Shown here: positions 8,151 through 16,520 of the stretch, in pieces
How the letters are laid out: each line of letters opens with the position of its first letter
Position numbering within the stretch: the first letter of the stretch is position 1
Assembly: GCF_900187375.1 (NCBI RefSeq)
Contig: NZ_FYEW01000001.1
Span: 868,001 to 932,000, forward strand
DNA length: 64,000 nucleotides
Direction: 5' to 3'
DNA from: Hymenobacter gelipurpurascens
GTDB lineage: Bacteria; Bacteroidota; Bacteroidia; Cytophagales; Hymenobacteraceae
Program-made: the position numbers and the translations under genes
Notes under the pieces: model-generated
What the model saw: only the letters and a program-made list of their open reading frames with translations
Databases searched by the model: none
Told to the model about the DNA's origin: nothing

Positions 8151-9109
8151 GAGGAAACAGGCGGAGCAACAACCCAGTCGACGCCCTTGCGCAGCCACTG
8201 TTGGGTGCTGGCTTCGGGCGAGCCGGGCTCGGGTTGTAGGTTATAGTGCCACTCGCACTGCGGCGGCAGGCTCATCAGAATGCTTTCGGTGCGGCCTCCG
8301 GTTTCCAGCCCGAAGCGCGTGCCCCGGTCGATGGCCAGATTGAACTCGGCGTACCGGCCTCGGCGCACCAGTTGCCACTGCTTCTCGCGCTCGGTGTAGG
8401 CCTGTTCGGCGTTCAGGCGCATCAGGTGCGTGTAGGTGCGGCCATATACTTCTCCCACGGCGCGCACAAAGGCAAACAGGCTGTCGGCGTCGCCATCTTT
8501 ACCAACCGTAAGGCGGTCGAAGAAAATGCCGCCCACACCACGGGTTTCTTGGCGGTGAGGAATGTAGAAGTACTCATCGGCCCACTGCTTAAAGCGCGGA
8601 TAGTAGGCGTCGTCGAACTGGGCGCAGACTTCGGCAATTTGCTCATGAAACCAACGGGCCTGCTCTTCGTCCACATAAATCGGGGTAAGGTCTAGGCCAC
8701 CTCCGAACCATGCTTCGCCGTTGCCGGCTTCGAAGTAGCGCACGTTCATATGCGAAATGGGGACGCGCGGGCTACGCGGGTGCTGCACCACCGATACGCC
8801 GGTAGCGAAATACGTAGGGTTGGGCATGAGCAGCACGCGGGCCGCCTGCTCGCTCATGGTGCCTTCTACGGCGGAGAAATTCACGCCGCCTTTCTCAATA
8901 ACAGTACCGCCCGTAAGTACGCGGCTGCGGCCCCCGCCGCCACCGTGGTGCTGCCAGGCATCTTCCTGGAACTGGCCTAGGCCATCGGCCGCCTCAATCT
9001 GCTGGCAGAGCCAATCCTGAAATTGGCGCATCCAGGCCTCTACGCTGGCGCGGAACGTAGGCGCGGCCGGAGCAGCTGTAGGGAATGTGGTAAGGTTGGG
9101 AGCGGACAT
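8147..9109 (-). CDS. hemF: Oxygen-dependent coproporphyrinogen III oxidase
   Basis: About 320 residues from the ATG at 9109 (an ATG at 9118 is possible). Family hallmarks are ED AWQHHGGGGGRSRVL with GGTVIEKGGVNFSAVEG, the HMNVRYFEAG segment, WFGGGLDLTPIYVDE, and GVGGIFFDRL, then RRGRYAEFNLAIDRGTRFGL and ESILMSLPP. The enzyme oxidatively decarboxylates coproporphyrinogen III to protoporphyrinogen IX using O2, so the host is aerobic. A TACCTTTG box lies about 100 bases upstream. The PAP2 gene begins within its stop codon. Confidence 0.95.
   Translation of the reverse strand: MSAPNLTTFPTAAPAAPTFRASVEAWMRQFQDWLCQQIEAADGLGQFQEDAWQHHGGGGGRSRVLTGGTVIEKGGVNFSAVEGTMSEQAARVLLMPNPTYFATGVSVVQHPRSPRVPISHMNVRYFEAGNGEAWFGGGLDLTPIYVDEEQARWFHEQIAEVCAQFDDAYYPRFKQWADEYFYIPHRQETRGVGGIFFDRLTVGKDGDADSLFAFVRAVGEVYGRTYTHLMRLNAEQAYTEREKQWQLVRRGRYAEFNLAIDRGTRFGLETGGRTESILMSLPPQCEWHYNLQPEPGSPEASTQQWLRKGVDWVVAPPVSS
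8974..8983. repeat. GGCCTAGGCC inside hemF
   Basis: An exact copy of the 10-bp palindrome lies within the N-terminal coding part of hemF, where it is read in frame without disrupting the protein. Confidence 0.9.
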
Positions 9110-9209
9110 AGTGAGCATAACAGCAGGAGGTAAGTTTCGGGGCAAACTTCCGCCGGGAAATCCACCTATAACCTGACGAAAATCAGTTCCGACGCTGTTT
9201 TTAATCTTG

Positions 9210-9217
9210 CAAAGGTA
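9210..9217 (-). promoter_or_regulatory. TACCTTTG box upstream of hemF
   Basis: The minus strand reads TACCTTTGCAAG here, matching the Bacteroidota -7 element. Distance to the likely hemF start is about 100 bases. Confidence 0.5.
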
Positions 9218-9284
9218 AGGGTTTGGTGAGGTTTGGGAGAGAGTGGCCTAGAGTGGGGTAGTTGCTTTTAACCGCTAAACTCAA

Positions 9285-10052
9285 TTATTCGTTTTTACCC
9301 AATAGATAAGAAACAGATAGTTGCATGCCACGGTTAGCATAAGACTTGGGACTACTGGGGCCATAAACCAGGGTTCCGGTAAATGAGGTAGGAGCCAGAT
9401 TGACAAACCCCAAACTGTAAGTCCCCTGGAGAAGAATATGGGAATAGCAGTAGCCTAGGCCTGCTTGCACTCCTGCATCAACCCGACGAGAGTAGATGTA
9501 GTTGTCGAGCCCAGTTGCCACGACCGGAGGTTGCTTCTGGCTTGGCCGCACCTCTTTCTCATGGCTTAGAGATACGGCGCCATATACATCTCCATTAGGT
9601 TGCGGTTCTAATAATCTGTCATCATATTCCCATTTACCGTTCAGCAATAGGCACATATAGCCTCCGGCAAACACCTGAAATCCCTGGCCGGTGGCGTGTT
9701 GCGTGTAGACCACGTTTACCGGCAGGGTAAGGTAGTTGAGCCGGTAGGTTTCCTTGATCTGGTAGGAAGTACCGGTGGGTCGGCCCGCTGGCTGGTAGAT
9801 TTCCTGCAGCTGAAAGCCTTTTTGCGCGTATAGTGCAGAAATCTGCAGGGCCCAATGCGCACGTTGGGCCTGCATTAGGCCACCCAGCTCAGCACCGAAA
9901 ACGTAGCCGGGCACAAATTTATGTGTGTCGTAAGAAGTGTATGCCGAGGTGGTAGCCATGCCTCCTATGCGAGGACCAAATTTGAGAGTAGTTTGAGCGT
10001 GAGCCAAGCCACATGCTGCCCAGGCAATAGCTAGAGTAAAAGGATAACGCAT
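9285..10052 (-). CDS. Outer-membrane beta-barrel protein (PorT-like)
   Basis: 255 residues with a signal peptide (MRYPFTLAIAWAACGLAHA, cleavage before QTTLKFG). The mature part alternates polar and hydrophobic residues in strand-length runs and ends in a beta-strand, consistent with an 8-10 stranded barrel of the PorT/outer-membrane-beta-barrel type (FGPRIGG near the start, LTLPVNVVYTQ and AGVQAGLGYCYSHILLQGTYSLGF in outline later). Function beyond outer-membrane location is unknown. It is a single gene between hemF and a GNAT gene, both on the same strand. Confidence 0.75.
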   Translation of the reverse strand: MRYPFTLAIAWAACGLAHAQTTLKFGPRIGGMATTSAYTSYDTHKFVPGYVFGAELGGLMQAQRAHWALQISALYAQKGFQLQEIYQPAGRPTGTSYQIKETYRLNYLTLPVNVVYTQHATGQGFQVFAGGYMCLLLNGKWEYDDRLLEPQPNGDVYGAVSLSHEKEVRPSQKQPPVVATGLDNYIYSRRVDAGVQAGLGYCYSHILLQGTYSLGFVNLAPTSFTGTLVYGPSSPKSYANRGMQLSVSYLLGKNE

Positions 10053-10097
10053 GCTGCGAAACTACAGAACCTAAACTGATAGGCCACTCAATACTGA

Positions 10098-10625
10098 TTA
10101 AACCACCAGCTCCTTCCGCAACAGCAGTAGCTCCAACTCCTGCTTCGGAATACCAAAGCGTGTATCCCGCGGAAACTCCACAGTTTCGCCAGTGCGCCGG
10201 AAGCCGTGGCGCTCATACCAGGCCAGTAGTTCGTGGCGGACGGAAATGACGGTAATAAGTAAACCGGAGTGGCCTAGGCCTCTGGCATGGGATTCGGCAG
10301 CGGCCATCAGCTGCTTACCGATGCCGTAGGCTTGGTGGGCCGGCGAAACTGAGAGCATGCCCAAGTATAAATCCGGCGCTTGGGCTTTCAGATACGCGCT
10401 GCCCAGCAGCTGGCCTTCCGTAGTGCGGGCGAGCAGAAACGTGGCTCCGGAGGCCGTGAGCAGGTCATGGAGGTCGTCGGCATCGGTGCGCTGGCCGTCG
10501 AGCAGGTGGGCTTCGGTGGTCCAGCCCTGGCGGGACGAGTCGCCGCGGTAGGCGCTATTGATGAGGGCCACCATTTCCGGAATATCGGCTTCGGTGGCAG
10601 CAGTTATAGTGAGCGAAGAAAGCAT
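10098..10625 (-). CDS. GNAT-family N-acetyltransferase
   Basis: 175 residues with the GNAT fold: an N-terminal IPEMVALINSAYRGDS, the beta4 segment LYLGMLSVSPAHQAYGIGKQLM carrying the acetyl-CoA pyrophosphate loop (Q/R-x-x-G-x-G/A as AYGIGKQ), LLITVISVRHEL and the typical YERHGFRRTGE. The substrate is not predictable. A TACCTTCG-like box ends only a few bases before the ATG, so the mRNA may be nearly leaderless. An exact GGCCTAGGCC copy (10271-10280) lies inside the coding region. Confidence 0.88.
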   Translation of the reverse strand: MLSSLTITAATEADIPEMVALINSAYRGDSSRQGWTTEAHLLDGQRTDADDLHDLLTASGATFLLARTTEGQLLGSAYLKAQAPDLYLGMLSVSPAHQAYGIGKQLMAAAESHARGLGHSGLLITVISVRHELLAWYERHGFRRTGETVEFPRDTRFGIPKQELELLLLRKELVV

Positions 10626-10860
10626 GGCGCGAAGGTAAGCGGCGCACCGATGCGGCAGAAAAATTATGTGCTTCCGGCTAATCCGCTGCCGTAGCGCATA
10701 GGGCCTTGCAGCGCGAGAACAAGTGGCCTAGCGCCTCCTGCTGACGTGGGCAGAACGGTTGGGCTGCTGCAGATGCCGGGCTGATGGCAACTCTTGTTCT
10801 TTGTCGCGCCCACATTCCCTGCGGAACCCGTAATTTCGCCCCATCACCCATCCACCCCGC

Positions 10861-12966
10861 ATGTCAACCCAAACCACCCCGACGACGCTGGAAACTGAGT
10901 TTACTGCCCCGCTGCCCGCCCGCGCCATGCTGCAACGTGCTTACCGCCTCATGCGCACGGCCGCCGAGCTGGCTCGCTTATACGAAGAAAACAAGGCCGT
11001 AACGGCCAAATACGTGCACGCCACGGCCCGCGGCCACGAAGCCATTCAGCTGGCCGCCGCCTTCCACCTGCGCCCCACGGACTACGCCGCGCCTTACTAC
11101 CGCGACGATGCCATGCTGCTGGGCTTCGGCCTGGAGCCCTATGAGCTGATGCTCCAGCTCATGGCCAAGCGCGACGACCCATTTTCGGGTGGCCGCACGT
11201 ACTACAGCCATCCGTCGTTGCGGCGGGCTGGCTTCCCCGTCATTCCGCACCAAAGCTCCGCCACCGGCATGCAGGCCATTCCGGCTACCGGTATGGCCCA
11301 CGGCATCAAGTATCTGGAAGGCCAGGGAATATTGCCATCGGCGGATGAACAGCCGGTGGTGTTGTGCTCTATCGGCGACGGCGCCATGACGGAGGGCGAA
11401 GTGGCCGAGGCCCTGCAAATGGCTGTGCTGCATCAGCTGCCTATTATCTATCTGGTGCAGGACAACGACTGGGGTATCTCGGCTACGGGCCGCGAAATGC
11501 GCGCCATGGATGCCTACGAGTTTGCCGCCGGCTTTAAAGGCCTGCACCGGCTCCAGTTTGATGGGGCCGATTTTCTGGCCAGCCACGCCGGCATGGAAGA
11601 AGCTTTCGACTACGCCCGCCGCACGCGCGGCCCGGTGCTGGTGCATGCCAAATGCCCGCTGCTAGGCCACCATACCAGCGGGGTGCGCCGCGAGTGGTAC
11701 CGCGGCGACAACCTCGCCGAACATACCCTCAACGACCCGCTGCCGCGCTTTCATCAGCAACTGCTGGAGCTGGGCTACTCCGAAGAGGAACTGGAACAGC
11801 TAGGCCAGGAAGCCCGCGCTACCGTGGAGGCCGACTACCAGCGTGCCCTGGCTGCCCCCGCACCCGACCCGGCGACTTTCGCCGACCATGAGTTTGCTCC
11901 GCCTGCAGTTACAGCTGAAGCCGGAGAGCGTAGCCCCGCCGGTGCCGACAAGGCCCTGATGGTGGATGCCGCTCTGCACGCCGTAGACGATATTCTGCGA
12001 GAGTTTCCGGAGGCTCTGTTCTATGGCCAGGATGTGGGCGGCGAGCTGGGCGGCGTGTTCCGCGAGGCGGCGCTGCTGGCCAAAAAGTACGGCGACGCCC
12101 GCGTGTTCAATACCCCCATTCAGGAGGCCTACATTGTGGGCAGCACGGCCGGAATGAGTGCCGTGGGTGCCAAGGCCATCGTGGAGATTCAGTTTGCCGA
12201 TTACATCTGGCCCGGCCTCAACCAGCTGGTGGAGGAACTGAGCAAATCCTGCTACCTCTCCAACGGCAAGTTTCCGGTGCAAAGCCTGATTCGGGTGCCG
12301 GTAGGGGCCTACGGGGGCGGTGGGCCGTATCATTCGGGCTCCATTGAAAGCACGCTGCTGACCATTCGGGGCATTAAGGTGGTATACCCCAGCAATGCCG
12401 CCGACATGAAAGGCCTGCTGCGCGCCGCCTTCCTCGACCCCAACCCGGTGGTGCTCCTGGAGCACAAAGGCCTATACTGGAGCAAAGTACCCGGCACCGA
12501 AGACGCTAAAACCACCGAACCGGCGGCGGGCTACGTCATTCCGCTCGGTAAAGCGGCTATTGCGCAAGAAGCCGACCCCGAAAAGCTGCGCAACGGCGAA
12601 ACGTGCGTGGTCATCACCTACGGCATGGGGGTGCACTGGGCCAAAACCGCCAGCAAGCAGTTCCTAGGCCAGGTAGAAGTGCTTGACCTGCGCACCCTCA
12701 ACCCCCTAGACTACGACTCGGTAGAAGCTGCCGTGCGCCGCCACGGCAAGGCCTTAGTGCTCACCGAAGAGCCGCTGATGAACTCCTTCGCCGAAAGCCT
12801 GGCCGGCCGCATTCAGCGCACCTGCTTCCGCCAGCTTGATGCGCCTGTGTTCACACTCGGCGCCGCTAACCTACCCGCTATTGCACTGAATGTGGAGCTG
12901 GAAAAGCAAATGCTTCCCAGCGCCGAGAAGGTAGGCGTGGTCCTGGCCGAGCTACTGGCCTACTAG
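10861..12966 (+). CDS. 2-oxo acid dehydrogenase E1 component, fused alpha and beta subunits
   Basis: 701 residues formed of an E1 alpha domain (about 20-340) and an E1 beta domain (about 365-701), separate proteins in many bacteria but commonly fused in Bacteroidota. The alpha part has the thiamine diphosphate motif GDGAMTEGEVAEA (near residue 171) ending QDNDWGIS, and AKCPLLGHHTSG. The beta part begins LMVDAALHAVDDIL, with YGQDVGGELGGVF and RVPVGAYGGGGPYHSGSIE. It decarboxylates a 2-oxo acid and passes the acyl group to E2 lipoate; branched-chain 2-oxo acid is the commonest annotation, pyruvate is possible. No E2 or E3 gene adjoins it. Confidence 0.9.
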   Translation: MSTQTTPTTLETEFTAPLPARAMLQRAYRLMRTAAELARLYEENKAVTAKYVHATARGHEAIQLAAAFHLRPTDYAAPYYRDDAMLLGFGLEPYELMLQLMAKRDDPFSGGRTYYSHPSLRRAGFPVIPHQSSATGMQAIPATGMAHGIKYLEGQGILPSADEQPVVLCSIGDGAMTEGEVAEALQMAVLHQLPIIYLVQDNDWGISATGREMRAMDAYEFAAGFKGLHRLQFDGADFLASHAGMEEAFDYARRTRGPVLVHAKCPLLGHHTSGVRREWYRGDNLAEHTLNDPLPRFHQQLLELGYSEEELEQLGQEARATVEADYQRALAAPAPDPATFADHEFAPPAVTAEAGERSPAGADKALMVDAALHAVDDILREFPEALFYGQDVGGELGGVFREAALLAKKYGDARVFNTPIQEAYIVGSTAGMSAVGAKAIVEIQFADYIWPGLNQLVEELSKSCYLSNGKFPVQSLIRVPVGAYGGGGPYHSGSIESTLLTIRGIKVVYPSNAADMKGLLRAAFLDPNPVVLLEHKGLYWSKVPGTEDAKTTEPAAGYVIPLGKAAIAQEADPEKLRNGETCVVITYGMGVHWAKTASKQFLGQVEVLDLRTLNPLDYDSVEAAVRRHGKALVLTEEPLMNSFAESLAGRIQRTCFRQLDAPVFTLGAANLPAIALNVELEKQMLPSAEKVGVVLAELLAY

Positions 12967-12969
12967 AGG

Positions 12970-13036
12970 AAAGAGCAATGCATAAAAAAGTCCCCGACAT
13001 GTTACATGTCGGGGACTTTTTTATGCATTGCTCTTT
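12970..13036. terminator. Very long perfect hairpin, 33-base arms, 1-base loop
   Basis: The 67-base element is a perfect palindrome around position 13003. Its core GTCCCCGACATGT is flanked by A and T tracts, then by a further paired AAAGAGCAATGCAT segment outside the T tract. It lies between the convergent E1 and BamA-like genes and begins 4 bases after the E1 stop, so it can end both transcripts. Confidence 0.9.
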
Positions 13037-13040
13037 TTCA

Positions 13041-15674
13041 TTAAAACGGGTACCCGATGCCTAGATTGAAAGCCGTCTGGTTTTCATTTAAGCTGATTTT
13101 TCGGATGGCCCACTTGTTACCCGGAGCGGTGGGATCATAGACTTTCGTGGCGACATCGAGGCGCAGAATCAGGAAGGTAAAATCGAATCGGAAACCAATG
13201 CCAGAACCCACCGCGAACTGCTTGTAAAACTGATTGAATTGGAACTGCGCTCCTGGCCTAGGATCATTTCGGATGCTCCAAACGTTGCCAAAATCAGTGA
13301 AAATAGCTCCTTTGATGAAGCTGTAAACAGGAAAGCGATACTCCACGTTGCCTTCCAGAATCAGCTCGCCCGGCTGTTCCAGGTCATAGTCGCGGATAGG
13401 CTGGCCGGTTTTCTCATCCAACCGCCGCGAACCATCACGGTTGAGCTTGTACTGCGTGTAAGAGCCCGTGCCCAGGCGGCGTGGCTTCCAGGCCCGGACA
13501 CTGGAACTGCCGCCTGCAAACAAGTATTTATCGTACGGAATCAGGGAAGAAGTTGCGTCACTGATGACGTTCCCGCCTTCGCGATTATCCTTTGTTACAA
13601 TGCGTGTAGTGCTGAGGGCTGTTGCTGCCCCGCCCGAAAGGCGGTACACGAAGTAGGAATCTGAAGTCAGCTTATGATACCGCCGGTAATCGACCGTGAA
13701 CTTTGCAAAATCATAGATTTTGAGGCGGTTAGCCTTGGGTTCGTCGCGGTAGTTGGTTAATGGTTCTTTCTGAAATAACCCGCGCGTTATTCCCCCAACT
13801 TCTGCAAAAAGGCGCAGATATTTGGCGTCACGCGTTTCGTTGAAATCATTGGAGTTATATAGGGATGTGGCGTTGAAGCTCGGGACATAGAGATTATCGA
13901 AACTCCGATAGAGCGGAGAGCCCTGGTTGATCAGCAGCCGCTGCAAATAGTTGGAGAAGGCCGTGTCAATCGTAGCCGTCCGGATAATACTGATGTCAAT
14001 AGGCGTAAGAACGTATTGATGGTAGGGGGTGCGCTGCCAGATGTAGTCGAAAGTGCCCTCCGCGTTTGTGCGTGAATATTCGGGCCGATTTACATAGGTG
14101 TAGGTGGCGTTGAAGCGGGTGCGCGGGTTGTATTGGGATAAGAACCGATTGGGGCGCCATGGCACTAAAAACTGAGGTAGCACGAGGTTGACGTTGCCAC
14201 CCAACTGCGTGGTAAGAACGCTTTTCGGTACACCATCTACCTGGCCTACGGCGCTAAACTGCCCCTCAATACCAGCCCGTACACCAAATTCCAGCACCTC
14301 TGCGCCGCCAAACACATTGCGCACTTTGAGCCTTACATTACCAAAAGGCCCCACTTGCTGCGCTACCACCGTTCCCCCAAATTCGACTGTCTCCTGGTAT
14401 TTCTTGGCTGGTGATGCATTGATGGTAGCATCCAGTAGGCCACTGGTGGAGTCGGTAGGGGCCTCTTCGCCGCGCACCCGCCGGTACGTGACGGTGCTGA
14501 AGCGGAACATATCCAGGTTGGAGAGCTGGCGCTGGGTGAGCTGGGTGTTCTGGAGGCTATAGGGCTCACCGGGCCGCACGGCCAGCTTATTATCGAGGGT
14601 GCGGGTACTGAACTTGTGCTGGTAGGCCAGGTAGTTTACCCCATTGCGCACCAGCGTATCGCGCTGCTGCCCGAAGCGCACCAGGCCCGCGTCGGTCAGG
14701 AAATTTACCCGCCGAACGGTGTAGAGGCGGTGGTGCTCGCCGCGCGTTGGTTTGCTGACGATGGTGCGCAGCCGCACCGTGGTAGGGGCAAAGCTGGTAT
14801 CGGCCTCCAGGGTGATATACTGTGACCTGAAATCATAGAAACCTTGGTTTTTGAGCAGGTCTTCAATCCGACCGCGCTCATTGCCGATGGTTTCCTCATC
14901 ATATTGGTCGCCGACGTGCAGCAGGCTTTGGGGCAAGCTCAGCAGCACCCGCCGGGCCACGGCGGTGTCCTGAATATCGTAGTCGAGCTGGCTGTAGTGG
15001 AAGGGCTCGTTTTCCTGTACGCGGTACACCACCGTGACGCGGCGCGGCTCCGTGTGGAAAGGACTGCGCAGCGTGAATATCCGGAAGGGCGAAAACAGCT
15101 TGGTAGGTACTATATCCGTAGCGGAAACGCCACTACGGAAAAACCCCTTCGACTTGAGAAAGGTCTCCATCTGGCCTACACTGGCCCTGGTAAGAGCCGA
15201 GTCGTAGATGACGGGCGCCTCCCCGAGGCGCATAATGGCGTTGCCCTTGTCCAGCGCCAGCTGGTGCCGCCGCACGTGCCGGTCGCGCTTGGTCAGCAGC
15301 TTGCCCACTTTAACGGAGTCGGTGCCGGCGGCCTGAATGAGCTGGGTGTAGTGGGTGCGGTCTTCCTCGAGTTTGCGCTGCAGCTTTTCTGGGTTATAGA
15401 ATTTACGGCCTAGCTGATAGATTGCTAGCTTTGGCAGCGGAAACGTGCTGTTGGGCTTTTGCTGCGTGAGAGCCTGCAGGCGTTCCGGGTCGGCTTTATC
15501 AAGGCCTTCCACCTTCACGCGGCTGAGCAGGCGCTGGCCTGGCTGAAGCAGGCGCAGCGGCGAACAGCCCGCTAGGCCACTCAGCAGCAGCAGTCCACCC
15601 AAGGCAGACCGCGTTTTCTTTCCCGAAAAAAGCCCCGTAGTGGGGGCCTCGTTAAGCAGTGAATATGGTTTCAA
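13041..15674 (-). CDS. BamA/TamA-family outer-membrane lipoprotein
   Basis: 877 residues from a TTG at 15674. The N-terminus KKTRSALGGLLLLSGLAGC is a lipoprotein signal, which favours this start although it overlaps the divergent gene. POTRA-like repeats fill about residues 45-450 (for example VYRVQENEPFHYSQLDYDIQ), and the C-terminal half is a beta-barrel ending in a terminal strand (AFNLGIGYPF) with a KYLFAGGSSSVRAWKPRRLG segment like the conserved loop-6 R-G region. Members insert or translocate outer-membrane proteins or lipids; this lipidated, TamA-like form is common in Bacteroidota. It may be envelope biogenesis machinery paralogous to BamA. Confidence 0.85.
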   Translation of the reverse strand: MKPYSLLNEAPTTGLFSGKKTRSALGGLLLLSGLAGCSPLRLLQPGQRLLSRVKVEGLDKADPERLQALTQQKPNSTFPLPKLAIYQLGRKFYNPEKLQRKLEEDRTHYTQLIQAAGTDSVKVGKLLTKRDRHVRRHQLALDKGNAIMRLGEAPVIYDSALTRASVGQMETFLKSKGFFRSGVSATDIVPTKLFSPFRIFTLRSPFHTEPRRVTVVYRVQENEPFHYSQLDYDIQDTAVARRVLLSLPQSLLHVGDQYDEETIGNERGRIEDLLKNQGFYDFRSQYITLEADTSFAPTTVRLRTIVSKPTRGEHHRLYTVRRVNFLTDAGLVRFGQQRDTLVRNGVNYLAYQHKFSTRTLDNKLAVRPGEPYSLQNTQLTQRQLSNLDMFRFSTVTYRRVRGEEAPTDSTSGLLDATINASPAKKYQETVEFGGTVVAQQVGPFGNVRLKVRNVFGGAEVLEFGVRAGIEGQFSAVGQVDGVPKSVLTTQLGGNVNLVLPQFLVPWRPNRFLSQYNPRTRFNATYTYVNRPEYSRTNAEGTFDYIWQRTPYHQYVLTPIDISIIRTATIDTAFSNYLQRLLINQGSPLYRSFDNLYVPSFNATSLYNSNDFNETRDAKYLRLFAEVGGITRGLFQKEPLTNYRDEPKANRLKIYDFAKFTVDYRRYHKLTSDSYFVYRLSGGAATALSTTRIVTKDNREGGNVISDATSSLIPYDKYLFAGGSSSVRAWKPRRLGTGSYTQYKLNRDGSRRLDEKTGQPIRDYDLEQPGELILEGNVEYRFPVYSFIKGAIFTDFGNVWSIRNDPRPGAQFQFNQFYKQFAVGSGIGFRFDFTFLILRLDVATKVYDPTAPGNKWAIRKISLNENQTAFNLGIGYPF

Positions 15675-16411
15675 AAGCAGTAGCGAAATACGTGCACGCG
15701 CTGCACCTGAAGAAGTATCGACTTCGGCACGACGCTTTCCTGGTGGAAGGCGGCAAAAGCGTACGAGAGTTGCTAAGTTCCGGACTTCTAACGGAACGGT
15801 TGATTGTTACGTCTGAATTTGCCGAGAAAATCCGGGAGGAGCTTCCCCAAGGAGTGCCCGTGGATATTGTCTCGGAAGACGAACTTACGAAACTCGGTAC
15901 GCTAGCCAATAATAATACGGCGCTAGCCATTGCCCGTTTGCCCCAGGAAACGCCCCTGCAACCCGAGCCCGGAAGCTTACTGCTGGCCCTGGACCAGGTG
16001 CGCGACCCCGGCAACGTAGGCACCCTCATTCGGCTGGCCGACTGGTACGGCCTGGCCGGCGTCATCTGCTCCGACACCTGCGCTGACCCCTGGGCGCCCA
16101 AAACCGTAGCGGCTACCATGGGCTCCTTTACTAGAGTATCCATCTGGCAACGCGAACTGCCTACCTGGCTCCAAAGCCTTCCAGCAGAGCTGCCCATCTA
16201 CGGCGCGGACTTGCACGGCGACAACGTACACCGCCTCACGCTACGCCCCACCGGCGTACTCATCATGGGTAGCGAATCGCACGGACTCACGCCGGAAGTG
16301 GAGGCTTGCCTCACGCAGCGTCTGCACATCCCCGGCCGCGGCCAGGCGGAGAGCCTGAATGTGGCCGTCTCGGCCGCTATTCTGCTGGATAATTTCTACC
16401 GCCATGAGTAA
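15665..16411 (+). CDS. TrmH/SpoU-family RNA 2'-O-methyltransferase
   Basis: About 248 residues from the ATG at 15665 (a GTG at 15659 is in frame). An N-terminal substrate-binding domain (KKYRLRHDAFLVEGGKSVREL) precedes the SPOUT knot domain with motif 1 LALDQVRDPGNVGTLIRLADW, motif 2 LIMGSESHGL and motif 3 IPGRGQAESLNVAVSAAIL. It methylates a ribose 2'-OH in rRNA or tRNA; the target site is not predictable, RlmB-like is likeliest. Its start overlaps the start of the divergent BamA-like gene by about 10 bases, so each promoter must lie inside the other gene. Confidence 0.9.
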   Translation: MVSKAVAKYVHALHLKKYRLRHDAFLVEGGKSVRELLSSGLLTERLIVTSEFAEKIREELPQGVPVDIVSEDELTKLGTLANNNTALAIARLPQETPLQPEPGSLLLALDQVRDPGNVGTLIRLADWYGLAGVICSDTCADPWAPKTVAATMGSFTRVSIWQRELPTWLQSLPAELPIYGADLHGDNVHRLTLRPTGVLIMGSESHGLTPEVEACLTQRLHIPGRGQAESLNVAVSAAILLDNFYRHE

Positions 16412-16458
16412 AGCAGTGGCCTAGAGATGGTACAGGCTGCCAGTAACACAACCGCCGG

Positions 16459-16500
16459 AAAAGAAACAGGCCTAGCAATCGTGCTAGGCCTGTTTCTTTT
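16459..16500. terminator. Hairpin terminator carrying the CTAGGCC motif in both arms
   Basis: Arms AAAAGAAACAGGCCTAGCA and its exact complement (19 bases) enclose a 4-base loop ATCG. Each arm holds one GGCCTAG unit. It separates the convergent SpoU methyltransferase and outer-membrane protein genes and works in both directions by sequence. Confidence 0.88.
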
Positions 16501-16520
16501 ATTCGAACGCGCTGGGAAAT

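Noticed and set aside
12970-13036. Long palindrome as a mobile-element end
   Set aside because: Lies exactly between convergent genes, has a GC core with A/T tracts and no transposase nearby; a terminator reading is simpler.
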